Shown here: one piece after another, positions 17,788 through 26,104 of the stretch
How the letters are laid out: the number at the start of each line of letters is the position of its first letter
Position numbering within the stretch: the stretch's first letter is position 1
Assembly (NCBI RefSeq): GCF_003860345.1
Contig: NZ_CP034179.1
Location: 2,898,001-2,962,000 of the forward strand
Direction of reading: 5' to 3'
Source: Caenibius tardaugens NBRC 16725
GTDB lineage: Bacteria > Pseudomonadota > Alphaproteobacteria > Sphingomonadales > Sphingomonadaceae
DNA length: 64,000 bases
Position numbers and translations under genes: made by a program
Notes under the pieces: model-generated
The model's input: the letters and a program-made list of their open reading frames with translations, nothing else
Told to the model about the DNA's origin: nothing
The model's database searches: none

Positions 17788-18215
17788 TGCAAGCAGCGAA
17801 GCCCGTACTCGAGGGATTTTTCACGACCGGCGATAAACCGGCCCTTCTGGGGTCGCGCTGTGTCAAATGCGGCACGTTCTACTTCCCGGCTGTGGAAGGG
17901 TTCTGCCGTAATCCCGACTGTGACTGTTCGCAGTTTGAAGGCGTTGAGCTTTCACGAACGGGCAAGCTGTGGTCCTTTACCAATGCCTGCTACAAGCCGC
18001 CGGAGCCGTATATCGCGAAAGAGCCGTTCGAGCCTTACGCGATTGCGGCTGTCGAACTCGAAAAAGAGAAGATGATCGTCCTCGGCCAAGTGGTCGAGGG
18101 CGTCGGCGTCGAGCAGCTCAAGGCTGGTCTCGAAATGGAACTTGTCATCGAAACCATCCCCGATGCGGTGGAACCCGAAGGCAAGCTGACCTGGAAGTGG
18201 AAGCCCGTGGCATGA
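17784..18215 (+). CDS. DUF35 (zinc-ribbon plus OB-fold) protein, partner of the adjacent thiolase-fold enzyme
   Basis: A 143-residue protein with an N-terminal rubredoxin-like zinc ribbon, CVKCGTFYFP followed by FCRNPDCDC (Cys pairs near residues 31-34 and 50-56). An OB fold follows (ELSRTGKLWSFTNACYKPPEPY and EKMIVLGQVVEG). DUF35 proteins bind lipid-transfer-type thiolases and are needed for their activity; ChsH2-DUF35 with Ltp2 forms a steroid side-chain retro-aldolase. The four-base overlaps on both sides (ATGA) support a fixed stoichiometry with the next gene. Start could be either of two adjacent ATGs (17784 or 17787). Confidence 0.9.
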   Translation: MMQAAKPVLEGFFTTGDKPALLGSRCVKCGTFYFPAVEGFCRNPDCDCSQFEGVELSRTGKLWSFTNACYKPPEPYIAKEPFEPYAIAAVELEKEKMIVLGQVVEGVGVEQLKAGLEMELVIETIPDAVEPEGKLTWKWKPVA

Positions 18216-19393
18216 CGCAGGAAATCGCAATTATCGGCGCGGGTATGCACCCCTGGGGCAAATGGGGCCGCAAGTTCACCGAATATGGCGTCGAAGCCGC
18301 GCGCGAGGCACTGGCGGATGCCGGTATCGCTTGGACTGATGTAGACTTCGTTTCGGGTGCAGCCACGATGCGCTGCGGCTATCCCGGCTATGTTGCTGGC
18401 GCCACGTTCGCGCAGGCGCTCGGCTGGCAGGGCGCTGAAGTGAACACCAGCTATGCCGCCTGTGCATCGGGTTCGCAGGCACTGGCCGCTGCACGCGCCA
18501 AGATTCTGTCGGGTCAGGCCGAAGTTGCTCTGGTCATCGGTGCAGATACGACGCCGAAGGGCTTCCTCGCCCCGGCAAAGGGGGAACGCCCCGACGATCC
18601 CGATTGGGTCCGTTTCCGCGTTGGCATCACCAATCCCACCTATTTCGCGCTCTATGCGCGCCGCCGGATGGAAATCTACGGCGATACGCAGGAAGATTTC
18701 GCGCGGGTCAAAGTGAAGAACGCCGAACACGGCTTCACCAATCCCAAGGCGCGGTATCGCAAGCAGTTTACCATGGAAGACGTGGCGGCGTCCGCGATGG
18801 TCGCCGATCCGCTGCGGCTGATGGATATCTGCGCGACATCCGATGGCGGCGCGGCGCTGATCGTGTGCAGCCTGGATTATGCCCGCAAGATCGGCAAGGC
18901 GAACGCCCCGCGTGTTGCCGCGATTTCGACAGTGACGCCGACGTTTGCTTCGGCTGTGATCGAAATGCCCGATCTGGCGACGGATAGCGCAGTGGCGATG
19001 GATGCGCACAGTTTCCGCGCCGCTCTGCCGCGCAAGGCCTACGAAGAAGCCGGGATTGGCCCTGAAGACATTTCTGTTGCCGAAGTCTACGACCTTTCGA
19101 CCGCGCTCGAAATGGACTGGATGGAAGATCTCCAGCTTTGCGCGCGCGGTGATGCGGCGGGGCTGGTCCGTGACGGTGCGACGCGTATCGGCGGACGTAT
19201 CCCGATCAATCCCTCCGGTGGTCTGGCCTGCTTTGGCGAAGCGGTTCCGGCACAGGCGATCGCGCAGGTTTGCGAACTGACCTGGCAGCTGCGCGGCCAG
19301 TCGGGCGATCGACAGGTGCAGGGCGCGAAAGTTGGTATCACGGCAAACCAGGGCTTGTTCGGCCACGGATCGTCGGTGATTGTGAAGGCTTGA
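18212..19393 (+). CDS. Thiolase-fold lipid-transfer-type protein, probable Ltp2-like aldolase
   Basis: SCP2-thiolase-like protein of 393 residues, starting MTQEIAIIGAG at the ATG overlapping the DUF35 stop. The nucleophile-position Cys84 is kept (YAACASGSQA). The usual GHPxGA motif reads CFGEAVPAQAIAQ, and the C-terminal CxGGGxG reads NQGLFGHGSS, so it is probably not a normal thiolase. In Ltp2-type steroid aldolases thiolase residues are likewise lost and tyrosines do the chemistry; EVYDLSTALEMDW contains a Tyr in the expected region. Together with DUF35 it may split a beta-hydroxyacyl-CoA side chain or a ring-derived intermediate. Exact substrate unknown. Confidence 0.85.
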   Translation: MTQEIAIIGAGMHPWGKWGRKFTEYGVEAAREALADAGIAWTDVDFVSGAATMRCGYPGYVAGATFAQALGWQGAEVNTSYAACASGSQALAAARAKILSGQAEVALVIGADTTPKGFLAPAKGERPDDPDWVRFRVGITNPTYFALYARRRMEIYGDTQEDFARVKVKNAEHGFTNPKARYRKQFTMEDVAASAMVADPLRLMDICATSDGGAALIVCSLDYARKIGKANAPRVAAISTVTPTFASAVIEMPDLATDSAVAMDAHSFRAALPRKAYEEAGIGPEDISVAEVYDLSTALEMDWMEDLQLCARGDAAGLVRDGATRIGGRIPINPSGGLACFGEAVPAQAIAQVCELTWQLRGQSGDRQVQGAKVGITANQGLFGHGSSVIVKA

Positions 19394-19404
19394 TCGAGAA
19401 GACA

Positions 19405-19432
19405 GCCGCAGGGCATTCGAACGTCCTGCGGC
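19405..19432 (+). repeat. Hairpin just upstream of a crotonase ribosome binding site
   Basis: GCCGCAGG and CCTGCGGC form a perfect 8-bp stem in the 51-base gap after the thiolase-fold gene, ending two bases before the GGAG that serves the next ATG. No T-tract is present. May affect mRNA processing or translation of the downstream gene. Confidence 0.55.
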
Positions 19433-19444
19433 CTGGAGAAATTC

Positions 19445-20359
19445 ATGAACGAACTGGATCGCCTGGTCGAAACGCCCAAGGCTGATATCGTTTACGAAAC
19501 TGACGAGCCCGTCCGCTATGAAGTGGTCGGGCCGGTTGCGCATATCATCCTCAACCGCCCGCAGTTTAACAACGCGCAAAACAGCCAGATGACATATGCG
19601 CTGGATGCCGCGTTTCGCCGTGCCGTTGATGACGATGCGGTGCGTGCGATCGTGCTGCGTGGGGAAGGGAAACACTTTTCCGCCGGACACGATATCGGCA
19701 CGCCGGGCCGCGATGTGACCGCCAGTTGGGACCGGGTTGGCCTGTTCCCCGATCACACCAACAAGCCGGGTGTCGAATTCCTCTACACGCGTGAGCATGA
19801 GGTCTACCTCACCATGTGCCGCCGGTGGCGCGATGTGCCCAAGCCGACGATTGCCGCGGTGCAGGGGGCCTGCGTTGCAGGTGGGCTGATGCTGGCCTGG
19901 GTCTGCGATATCATCGTTGCGACCGATGATGCCTTTTTCCAGGACCCGGTGAACCGCATGGGGATTCCCGGCGTGGAATACTTTGCACACGGTTTCGAAC
20001 TGCCGCCGCGCATCGCCAAGGAATTTATCCTGCTGGGCGAACGTCTTCCGGCGGAACGGGCCTACAATTTCGGCATGGTCAATCGTCTGACCACGCGTGA
20101 AAACCTGCTGAACGATGTGCAGCAGTTGGGTGAGGAGCTGGCCAGCCGTCCGCGTCTCGGCAACTGGCTGACCAAGCAGGCGCTTAATCACGTCGAGGAA
20201 CTGCGGGGCAAGCGCAGCGCCACTGACGCTCATTTCCACATGCATCACTTCGCCCATGCGCAGAGCGACCTGCTCTCGTCGAACAGCCTCGGCGGCATGG
20301 ATGCGAAGTCGATGGCCGCAGCGAACAAGTCTGCCGCCAAGAATACGGATAGCGAATAA
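19445..20359 (+). CDS. Enoyl-CoA hydratase/isomerase (crotonase) family protein
   Basis: Crotonase-fold protein of 304 residues. Oxyanion-hole segments are KHFSAGHDIGTPG (about residue 78) and GACVAGGLMLAW (about 142); PVNRMGIPGVEYFAHGFELPP follows where active-site acids are variably kept. The long insertion after GHDI and the extended C-terminal tail (AANKSAAKNTDSE) make it longer than typical 260-residue hydratases. It would hydrate or isomerise an unsaturated acyl-CoA in C/D-ring catabolism. It ends at the base that starts ipdC (TAATG overlap). Specific step not assignable. Confidence 0.88.
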   Translation: MNELDRLVETPKADIVYETDEPVRYEVVGPVAHIILNRPQFNNAQNSQMTYALDAAFRRAVDDDAVRAIVLRGEGKHFSAGHDIGTPGRDVTASWDRVGLFPDHTNKPGVEFLYTREHEVYLTMCRRWRDVPKPTIAAVQGACVAGGLMLAWVCDIIVATDDAFFQDPVNRMGIPGVEYFAHGFELPPRIAKEFILLGERLPAERAYNFGMVNRLTTRENLLNDVQQLGEELASRPRLGNWLTKQALNHVEELRGKRSATDAHFHMHHFAHAQSDLLSSNSLGGMDAKSMAAANKSAAKNTDSE

Positions 20360-21429
20360 TGAACAACGCATTGAACACGATTTTGGTGGAACGTCTGGGC
20401 TGCCGCGTGCCGATCATCCAGACGGCGATGGGCTGGGTGGCGGAACCGAGCCTGGTGATCGGATCGTCCAATGCCGGTGCGTTCGGGTTTCTTGGCGCGG
20501 CGGTGATGACGCCGGATGAAGCGCGTGAGAAGCTGCTGCAGGTGCGCCGCGGCACGGACCGTCCGTTCGGGGTGAACTTCCATTCGTTCCAGCCCGGCGC
20601 GGACAAGATCGTCGACCTGATCATCGAAAACAAGGATCAGGTGCGTGCGGTCAGTTTCGGGCGTGGCCCGAACGCCAAGATGATCGGCCGCTTCCGCGAT
20701 GCGGGCATCCTGTGCATTCCGACCGTGGGTGCGGTGAAACACGCGCAGAAAATGGTCGAACTGGGTGTTGACATGGTCAGCGTGCAGGGCGGCGAAGGCG
20801 GTGGGCATACCGGTTCGGTGCCGACCACGGTGTTGTTGCCGCAAGTGCTTGATACCGTGCAGGTGCCGGTGATCGCCAGCGGGGGATTCGCCGACGGGCG
20901 CGGTCTGGCGGCGGCGCTGGCCTATGGCGCGGTGGGCATTGCCATGGGTACCCGTTTCCTGCTGACCAAGGAAAGCCCGGTTCCCGATACCACCAAGGGC
21001 GAATATCTGCGCGCCTCGACCGACGGGATCGTGCTGACCACCAAGCTCGACGGCATTCCGCAGCGCATGGTCCGTTCGAAACTGATGGATCGCATCGAAA
21101 AGTCCGGCAAGCTGGGCATGTGGGGCCGCGCGATCGAAGCCAGCCTTGCGATGAAGAAGCAGACCGGCGCATCGTGGATCGAACTGATCAAGTCGGCCAA
21201 GGGCATGACCTCGCATGGCGCCATGCCGCTGAAGCAGGCGATGATGGCCGCGACCATGCCGATGCTGATCCAGAAGGCTGTCGTGGACGGCGATATCGAG
21301 AACGGCGTCATGGCCACCGGCGTGGTGGGCGGACGCATCAATGAAATTCCGAGCTGCCAGGAACTGATCGACCGGATCGTGGCCGAGGCGGACGAACGTT
21401 TGCAGGCACTGTGCGCCGCTGGCGCGTGA
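20359..21429 (+). CDS. ipdC: Nitronate-monooxygenase-like flavoenzyme (IpdC)
   Basis: FMN-binding TIM-barrel protein of 356 residues in the 2-nitropropane dioxygenase family. Motifs: PIIQTAMGWVAEPSLVIGSSNAGAFGFLG at the N-terminus, GGEGGGHTGSVPT, and GGFADGRGLAAALAYGAVGIAMGTRF for phosphate binding. IpdC acts with IpdF and EchA20 to convert 5-OH HIC-CoA to COCHEA-CoA. Overlap with the preceding crotonase, the following echA20 and the nearby ipdF make this identification firm by context. True nitronate monooxygenases use a catalytic His; here the GGGHTG segment retains a His at a comparable place. Confidence 0.9.
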   Translation: MNNALNTILVERLGCRVPIIQTAMGWVAEPSLVIGSSNAGAFGFLGAAVMTPDEAREKLLQVRRGTDRPFGVNFHSFQPGADKIVDLIIENKDQVRAVSFGRGPNAKMIGRFRDAGILCIPTVGAVKHAQKMVELGVDMVSVQGGEGGGHTGSVPTTVLLPQVLDTVQVPVIASGGFADGRGLAAALAYGAVGIAMGTRFLLTKESPVPDTTKGEYLRASTDGIVLTTKLDGIPQRMVRSKLMDRIEKSGKLGMWGRAIEASLAMKKQTGASWIELIKSAKGMTSHGAMPLKQAMMAATMPMLIQKAVVDGDIENGVMATGVVGGRINEIPSCQELIDRIVAEADERLQALCAAGA

Positions 21430-21439
21430 GGAGATAGAG

Positions 21440-22189
21440 ATGCCGATTACAACGACCATCAAGGACCGCATCGCCGAAATCGTCTTCGACGTGCCGCCGG
21501 TCAATGCATTCGACAGCGCCACCTGGATGTCGATCCCCGGGATCATCAACGAGGCCGCCCGCAATCCGGACGTGAACGTCATCCTGATCCGTGCCGAAGG
21601 GCGCGGGTTCTGCGGTGGTGTGGACATCAAGGAAATGCAGGCGCACCCCGAACGGATCACGATCCTGAACCGTGGTAACTATCTGACGTTCAAAGCTATT
21701 CACGAAGCGGAAATTCCCGTTGTGGTCGCCGTGCACAAGTTTGTGATCGGCGGTGGCATTGGCATTTGCGGCGGGTCGGATACGATCATCGCGGCCGACG
21801 ATGCCTACTTCTCGCTGCCCGAAGTTGACCGCGGCGCGATGGGTGGGGCAAGCCACATGTCGCGTATGCTGCCGTTGCACAAAGTGCGCGCAGCCTTCTT
21901 CACTGGCGGCAACATTCCGGCGCAGGAAGCCTATCGTCTGGGCGCGGTTGAAAAGGTCGTGCCCCGTGCCGATCTCGAAACCGAAGCGCGCGAATTCTGC
22001 AAGGTGATCGCATCCAAGTCGCGCAAGGCGCTGGTCATCGCCAAGGAAGCGCTGAACGGTCTCGAAGCGCGCGACGTTGATCGCGGTTATCGTTGGGAAC
22101 AGGGCTTCACGCTCGAAATGTACATGCACGAAGACAGCCAGAAGGCGCGTGACGCTTTCGTGGAAACCGGCAAGGCAGCGTCGTTCTGA
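21440..22189 (+). CDS. echA20: Ring-opening crotonase (EchA20)
   Basis: Crotonase-fold protein of 249 residues that closely recalls EchA20 of Mycobacterium. Shared features I recognise: PPVNAFDS, LIRAEGRGFCGGVDIKEMQ, VIGGGIGICGGSD, SLPEVDRGAMGGASHMSR, and a C-terminal YRWEQGFTLEMYM. EchA20 hydrolytically opens steroid ring D of the IpdF/IpdC product to give COCHEA-CoA. The gene lies 11 bases after ipdC and overlaps the following acyl-CoA dehydrogenase by one base (TGATGG). Confidence 0.9.
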   Translation: MPITTTIKDRIAEIVFDVPPVNAFDSATWMSIPGIINEAARNPDVNVILIRAEGRGFCGGVDIKEMQAHPERITILNRGNYLTFKAIHEAEIPVVVAVHKFVIGGGIGICGGSDTIIAADDAYFSLPEVDRGAMGGASHMSRMLPLHKVRAAFFTGGNIPAQEAYRLGAVEKVVPRADLETEAREFCKVIASKSRKALVIAKEALNGLEARDVDRGYRWEQGFTLEMYMHEDSQKARDAFVETGKAASF

Positions 22190-23346
22190 TGGATCTTACC
22201 TACACTCCCGAACAGCAGGCATTCCGCGCGGAAGTGCGGGCCTGGCTCGAAGCGCATGTCCCGGCACAGCCGCTGGAACATTACGACGCCACGCGCGAAG
22301 GATTCGAAGCCCACCGCCAGTGGGAAGCGACGCTGAAGCAGGGCGATTGGGGCATGGTGACCTGGCCGAAGGAATATGGCGGCCGGGGCGTGGACCTGAT
22401 CCAGTGGCTGATTTTCGAGGAAGAATACTACCGCGCCGGGGCGCCCGGCCGCGTCAACCAGAACGGTATTTTCCTGCTGGGTCCGACGCTGATGGAATTC
22501 GGCACGCACGAACAGAAGGCCCGGTTCCTCCCCCCGATGGCCTCGGGTGAGGAAATCTGGGCCCAGGCATGGTCCGAACCGCAGGCCGGCAGCGATCTTG
22601 CCGGGGTGCGCGCCACGGCCGTGCGCGATGGTGACGAATATGTGCTGAACGGCCACAAGATCTGGTCGAGCCGCGCGGTCTTCGCGGACTGGGCTTTCGG
22701 CCTGTTCCGCGCACCGGGCACCGAACGCCACCATGGGATGAGCCTGATTTTCTTCCCGCTCAATGCGCCGGGCGTGACCGTGAATGCGATCAAGAAGATC
22801 AACGGCCATGTCGGTTTTGCAGAAATCTTCCTGGAAGACGTCCGCGTTCCCGCGTTCAATCGCCTCGGTGATGAAGGGCAGGGCTGGCATATCTGTATGG
22901 CGACAGCCGGTTTTGAACGCGGTCTGATGCTGCGTTCGCCCGCCCGCTATCAGGTCGCGGCGGCCCGGCTTGCCGAACTGTGGGAAGCCAACAGGGATAG
23001 CGCTGATCCGGCACTCGAAGCCGATGTCGTGCGCGCGTTCATGAATGCGGAAGCTTATGCTCTGAACATTTACCAGACGGCGTCGCGCCTGATGGCAGGG
23101 GCGAAAATCGGGCCGGAAGCATCGACCAACAAGATCTTCTGGTCGGAAATGGACATCCATCTGACGGAAACCGCACTGGGCATTCTTGGCCCGCAGGCGG
23201 AACTGACGCAGGAAGCGCCCGATGCGGCCTCCTACGACTGGATGGATGATTATATCTTCTCGCTCGCTGGCCCGATCTATGCGGGTTCGAACGAGATTCA
23301 GCGCAACATCATTGCCGAGCGTATGCTTGGCCTGCCGCGCAAGTAA
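22189..23346 (+). CDS. Acyl-CoA dehydrogenase, FadE30-like
   Basis: Acyl-CoA dehydrogenase of 385 residues with WAQAWSEPQAGSDLAG (FAD/substrate motif), VLNGHKIWSSRA and the C-terminal IYAGSNEIQRNIIAERMLG. The MCAD-type catalytic Glu (YEGT) is Ala here; a Glu in AGFERGLML sits where isovaleryl-CoA and long-chain dehydrogenases keep their base. Length and neighbourhood match FadE30, which dehydrogenates the propionyl side chain of HIP-CoA in the first C/D-ring beta-oxidation. The next gene encodes a shorter partner-like dehydrogenase, so a heteromeric enzyme is likely. Confidence 0.88.
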   Translation: MDLTYTPEQQAFRAEVRAWLEAHVPAQPLEHYDATREGFEAHRQWEATLKQGDWGMVTWPKEYGGRGVDLIQWLIFEEEYYRAGAPGRVNQNGIFLLGPTLMEFGTHEQKARFLPPMASGEEIWAQAWSEPQAGSDLAGVRATAVRDGDEYVLNGHKIWSSRAVFADWAFGLFRAPGTERHHGMSLIFFPLNAPGVTVNAIKKINGHVGFAEIFLEDVRVPAFNRLGDEGQGWHICMATAGFERGLMLRSPARYQVAAARLAELWEANRDSADPALEADVVRAFMNAEAYALNIYQTASRLMAGAKIGPEASTNKIFWSEMDIHLTETALGILGPQAELTQEAPDAASYDWMDDYIFSLAGPIYAGSNEIQRNIIAERMLGLPRK

Positions 23347-23357
23347 GGAGGGGCACC

Positions 23358-24389
23358 ATGGATTTTACCCTCAATGACGAACAGCGCATGTTTGCCGAAA
23401 CGGCGCAGACCCTGTTTGGCGACACCTGCACGCCCGATCACTGGCGCAAGCAGATGGAAAGTGGTGAAGCGCGCGACGATGCACGCTGGAACGCGATTGT
23501 CGAAACCGGCCTCACCCTGCTGCTTCTGCCGGAAGAAGCGGGTGGTCTCGGCCTGACCGAACTCGATTTCGCGCTGATCGCGGAAAAGGCGGGTTACGTG
23601 GCTCTGCCCGAACCGCTGGCGGAAAGCGCCGGTGTAGCGGCGCCTCTGCTGGCCGCGCTGGCACCCGATAGCGAAGTGCTGGCCGATCCTTCGGCTACCA
23701 TCGCCATCCAGCACCCGGCAAACCCCTATGTGCTCGACGCCGATCTGGCCGGTGCGATCATCCTGCACAAGGATGGCGAGGCCTATCTGGCGACCCCGGA
23801 TCAGGTCACGCTGACCCGCGAAGAGAGCATCGATCCTTTCCGCCGCCTGTTCAAAGTGGAATGGGACGTCGCCAATGCCACGCCGCTGGGCAAGGCAGAC
23901 TGGGATTTGGCACTGGATCGCGGCGCACTGTTCTGCGCGGCGCAGGGCCTCGGCTTGGCACAGCGTGCCGTCGATCTGGCGGTGGCCTATGCCCAGGAAC
24001 GCCAGCAGTTCGGCAAGCCGATCGGTTCCTATCAGGCGGTGAAGCATCACCTCGCTTCGGCGCAGGTGGCGATTGAGTTCGCCCGCCCGGTGGTTCTGGC
24101 CGCCGCAGCCGATATCGGGAAGCGTGACGTACAGGCCCGCGCCCGGATCAGCCATGCCAAGCTTGTTGCATTGGAAGCCGCGGAAAAGGCGGCCAAGGCG
24201 TCGATCCAGGTGCATGGCGCCATGGGCTACAGCTGGGAAGTGGACGTGCACCTCTTCCTCAAGCGTGCATTGGCCCTGAAACAATACTGGGGCAGCCCAG
24301 CATTCCATCGCGGCCGCATTGCGAACCGCATGTTCACTCAGCCGACTGGTCCAGACCAGACCTTTGCCCGTGAGACAGAAAATGCCTGA
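23358..24389 (+). CDS. Acyl-CoA dehydrogenase, short partner subunit
   Basis: Acyl-CoA dehydrogenase family protein of 343 residues, shorter than standard (about 380). It keeps GLTLLLLPEEAGGLGLTE, ERQQFGKPIGSYQAVKHHLA and QVHGAMGYSWEVDVHLFLKRA (FAD-interface motifs). The middle beta-domain lacks the usual ITExxAGSD substrate motif, being a divergent ANPYVLDADLAGAIILHKDG. Such subunits pair with a full-length dehydrogenase to form the alpha2beta2 enzymes typical of steroid catabolism. It follows the FadE30-like gene by 11 bases and overlaps fadA6 by eight. Confidence 0.87.
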   Translation: MDFTLNDEQRMFAETAQTLFGDTCTPDHWRKQMESGEARDDARWNAIVETGLTLLLLPEEAGGLGLTELDFALIAEKAGYVALPEPLAESAGVAAPLLAALAPDSEVLADPSATIAIQHPANPYVLDADLAGAIILHKDGEAYLATPDQVTLTREESIDPFRRLFKVEWDVANATPLGKADWDLALDRGALFCAAQGLGLAQRAVDLAVAYAQERQQFGKPIGSYQAVKHHLASAQVAIEFARPVVLAAAADIGKRDVQARARISHAKLVALEAAEKAAKASIQVHGAMGYSWEVDVHLFLKRALALKQYWGSPAFHRGRIANRMFTQPTGPDQTFARETENA

Positions 24390-25536
24390 AGCTTATATTG
24401 TCGACGCCGTCCGTTCGCCGATTGGCCGCAAGAAGGGCTCGCTTGCCCAGTTGCATCCGGCTGATCTCGCCGCGCATCCGATCAGCGCGCTGGTCGAGCG
24501 TACCGGCATCGATCCCAACCTCGTTGACGATGTGGTCTGGGGCTGCTGCGACACCCTTGGCGGTCAGGCCGGTGACATCGGTCGCACTGCGTGGCTGGTG
24601 GCGGGGATGCCTGAACACGTTCCGGGCGTGACGATCGACCGTCAGTGCGGTTCTTCGCAGCAGGCGCTGCATTTCGCCGCACAGGGCGTGATGAGCGGGA
24701 CGCAGGATCTGGTTGTCGCTGGCGGCAGCCAGGCGATGAACCGTATCCCGATTTCCTCGGCCATGATGGTCGGTCCGCAGTTCGGGTTTAACGATGGTCC
24801 GTTCATCGGCGCCAAGGGCTGGGATGCCCGTTATGGCACTGAAGAAATCAACCAGATCAAATCCGCCGAAATGATTGCCCAGAAGTGGGAAATCAGCCGT
24901 GAAGCGATGGAAGAGTTCGCTCTCGCTTCGCATCAGCGCGCGCAGGCCGCCACCGATAATGGCTGGTTCGCAAGCGAAATCGCCGCGCTCGAAGGGCTGG
25001 ACCGCGACGAAACCATTCGCCCGACGACCACGCTGGAAGGCCTTGCCGGTCTTAACCCGGTCAACGAAGGCGGCGTGATCACCGCCGGTGTTGCCAGCCA
25101 GAACTGCGACGGTTCTGCCGCACTGCTCGTGGCCAGCGAACAGGCTGTGAAGGACCACGGGCTCAAGCCGCGTGCCCGTATCCATCACCTGTCGGTCCGT
25201 GCTGATAACCCGATCTGGATGCTGACTGGCCCGATCCCGGCGACCCAGCATGCGCTCAAGAAAGCGGGTATGTCGATCAATGACATCGACCTGTTCGAAT
25301 GCAACGAAGCTTTCGCATCGGTGCCGCTGGCATGGATGAAGGAACTGGGCATTCCGCACGATAAGGTAAACATCTACGGCGGCGGCATCGCGCTGGGTCA
25401 TCCGATCGGTGCAACCGGCGCCCGTCTGATGACCACGCTGCTGAACGCGCTGGAACGCACGGGCGGCCGTTATGGCCTGCAGACGATGTGCGAAGGCGGC
25501 GGTCAGGCCAACGTCACGATCGTCGAACGCCTCTGA
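24382..25536 (+). CDS. fadA6: Acyl-CoA thiolase (FadA6)
   Basis: Thiolase of 384 residues with nucleophilic Cys89 (TIDRQCGSSQQA), the GHP His (IALGHPIGATGARL) and the second Cys in LQTMCEGGGQANV, so fully catalytic. It strongly recalls FadA6 of Mycobacterium (for example GGQAGDIGR, PISSAMMVGPQFGF, LTGPIPAT and the C-terminal RYGLQTMCEGGGxANVTIxERL). FadA6 acts on the beta-keto product formed after IpdAB ring opening to release MOODA-CoA. The ATG at 24382 overlaps the previous gene by eight bases; upstream in-frame codons lack homology. Confidence 0.93.
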   Translation: MPEAYIVDAVRSPIGRKKGSLAQLHPADLAAHPISALVERTGIDPNLVDDVVWGCCDTLGGQAGDIGRTAWLVAGMPEHVPGVTIDRQCGSSQQALHFAAQGVMSGTQDLVVAGGSQAMNRIPISSAMMVGPQFGFNDGPFIGAKGWDARYGTEEINQIKSAEMIAQKWEISREAMEEFALASHQRAQAATDNGWFASEIAALEGLDRDETIRPTTTLEGLAGLNPVNEGGVITAGVASQNCDGSAALLVASEQAVKDHGLKPRARIHHLSVRADNPIWMLTGPIPATQHALKKAGMSINDIDLFECNEAFASVPLAWMKELGIPHDKVNIYGGGIALGHPIGATGARLMTTLLNALERTGGRYGLQTMCEGGGQANVTIVERL

Positions 25537-25615
25537 GGCGATTGACGCGCTGCGCCTCATCCATTTGAGGCATGATTTTATTGCCAGCGCCGGTCCATCG
25601 GGACGGTGCTGGCAA
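25534..25615 (+). repeat. Two hairpins in the gap after fadA6
   Basis: Hairpin one is TGAGGCG (25534-25540) with CGCCTCA (25553-25559) and overlaps the fadA6 stop. Hairpin two is TTGCCAGCGCCG (25581-25592) with CGGTGCTGGCAA (25604-25615), 12 bp with one G-U pair. Neither has a U-tract. They fill the longest gap (101 bases) of an otherwise overlapping operon. Confidence 0.6.
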
Positions 25616-25637
25616 GTCAGTCTGGGAGTGGATCGGT

Positions 25638-26078
25638 ATGGGCGCAGCAACAAAGATCAGAAACCTGCTCTATCGCTATGCGGAATTGATGGACGCAGGC
25701 GATCTTGAAAATGTCGCGGCACTGTTTGCCAAGGCGAAGATCAAGACCGGCGGCGGGGTTCTGGAAGGGGCGGCGCCGATGCTCGCCCTGTGGCAGGCCA
25801 ATGTGCGGATTTATCCGTGCGGCACGCCCCGGACCAAACATGTCATCACCAATGCCATCGTTGATGTTGACAAGAAGGCCGGGACGGCGACATGCCGTTC
25901 TTACTACACAGTATTTCAAGCCACGCCGGATCTGCCGCTGCAGGCGGTCTGTGCGGGGCGCTATCATGACGTCTTCGTCCGTGAAAAAGGCGAATGGCGT
26001 TTTTCCGAGCGGGATTATTCCATGCTCGATCTGGCAGGGGATCTCAGCCAGCATCTGCTGATCCCGGTCTCTGCCTGA
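25638..26078 (+). CDS. SnoaL-like protein
   Basis: NTF2/SnoaL-like protein of 146 residues: KIRNLLYRYAELMDAGDLENVAALFA is the family's opening, followed by TKHVITNAIVDVD and a C-terminal WRFSERDY strand. Ring-hydroxylating-dioxygenase small subunits and SnoaL-type enzymes share this fold; no large dioxygenase subunit is nearby. Start at 25638 is chosen because GGGAG lies upstream and the next 22 codons upstream lack homology. A hydratase, lyase or accessory binding role in ring degradation is possible; none is asserted. Confidence 0.82.
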   Translation: MGAATKIRNLLYRYAELMDAGDLENVAALFAKAKIKTGGGVLEGAAPMLALWQANVRIYPCGTPRTKHVITNAIVDVDKKAGTATCRSYYTVFQATPDLPLQAVCAGRYHDVFVREKGEWRFSERDYSMLDLAGDLSQHLLIPVSA

Positions 26079-26104
26079 TCCTCAGGTCTTGAAGGAGTAA
26101 CGAA

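Noticed and set aside
17969-18211. N-terminal extension of the thiolase-fold protein
   Set aside because: The stretch overlaps the DUF35 gene in another frame and has no homology-like features; the ATGA overlap at 18212 is the natural start.
18035-20371. A 778-codon open frame on the minus strand
   Set aside because: It is a shadow of the thiolase-fold and crotonase genes; no Shine-Dalgarno or recognisable domain.
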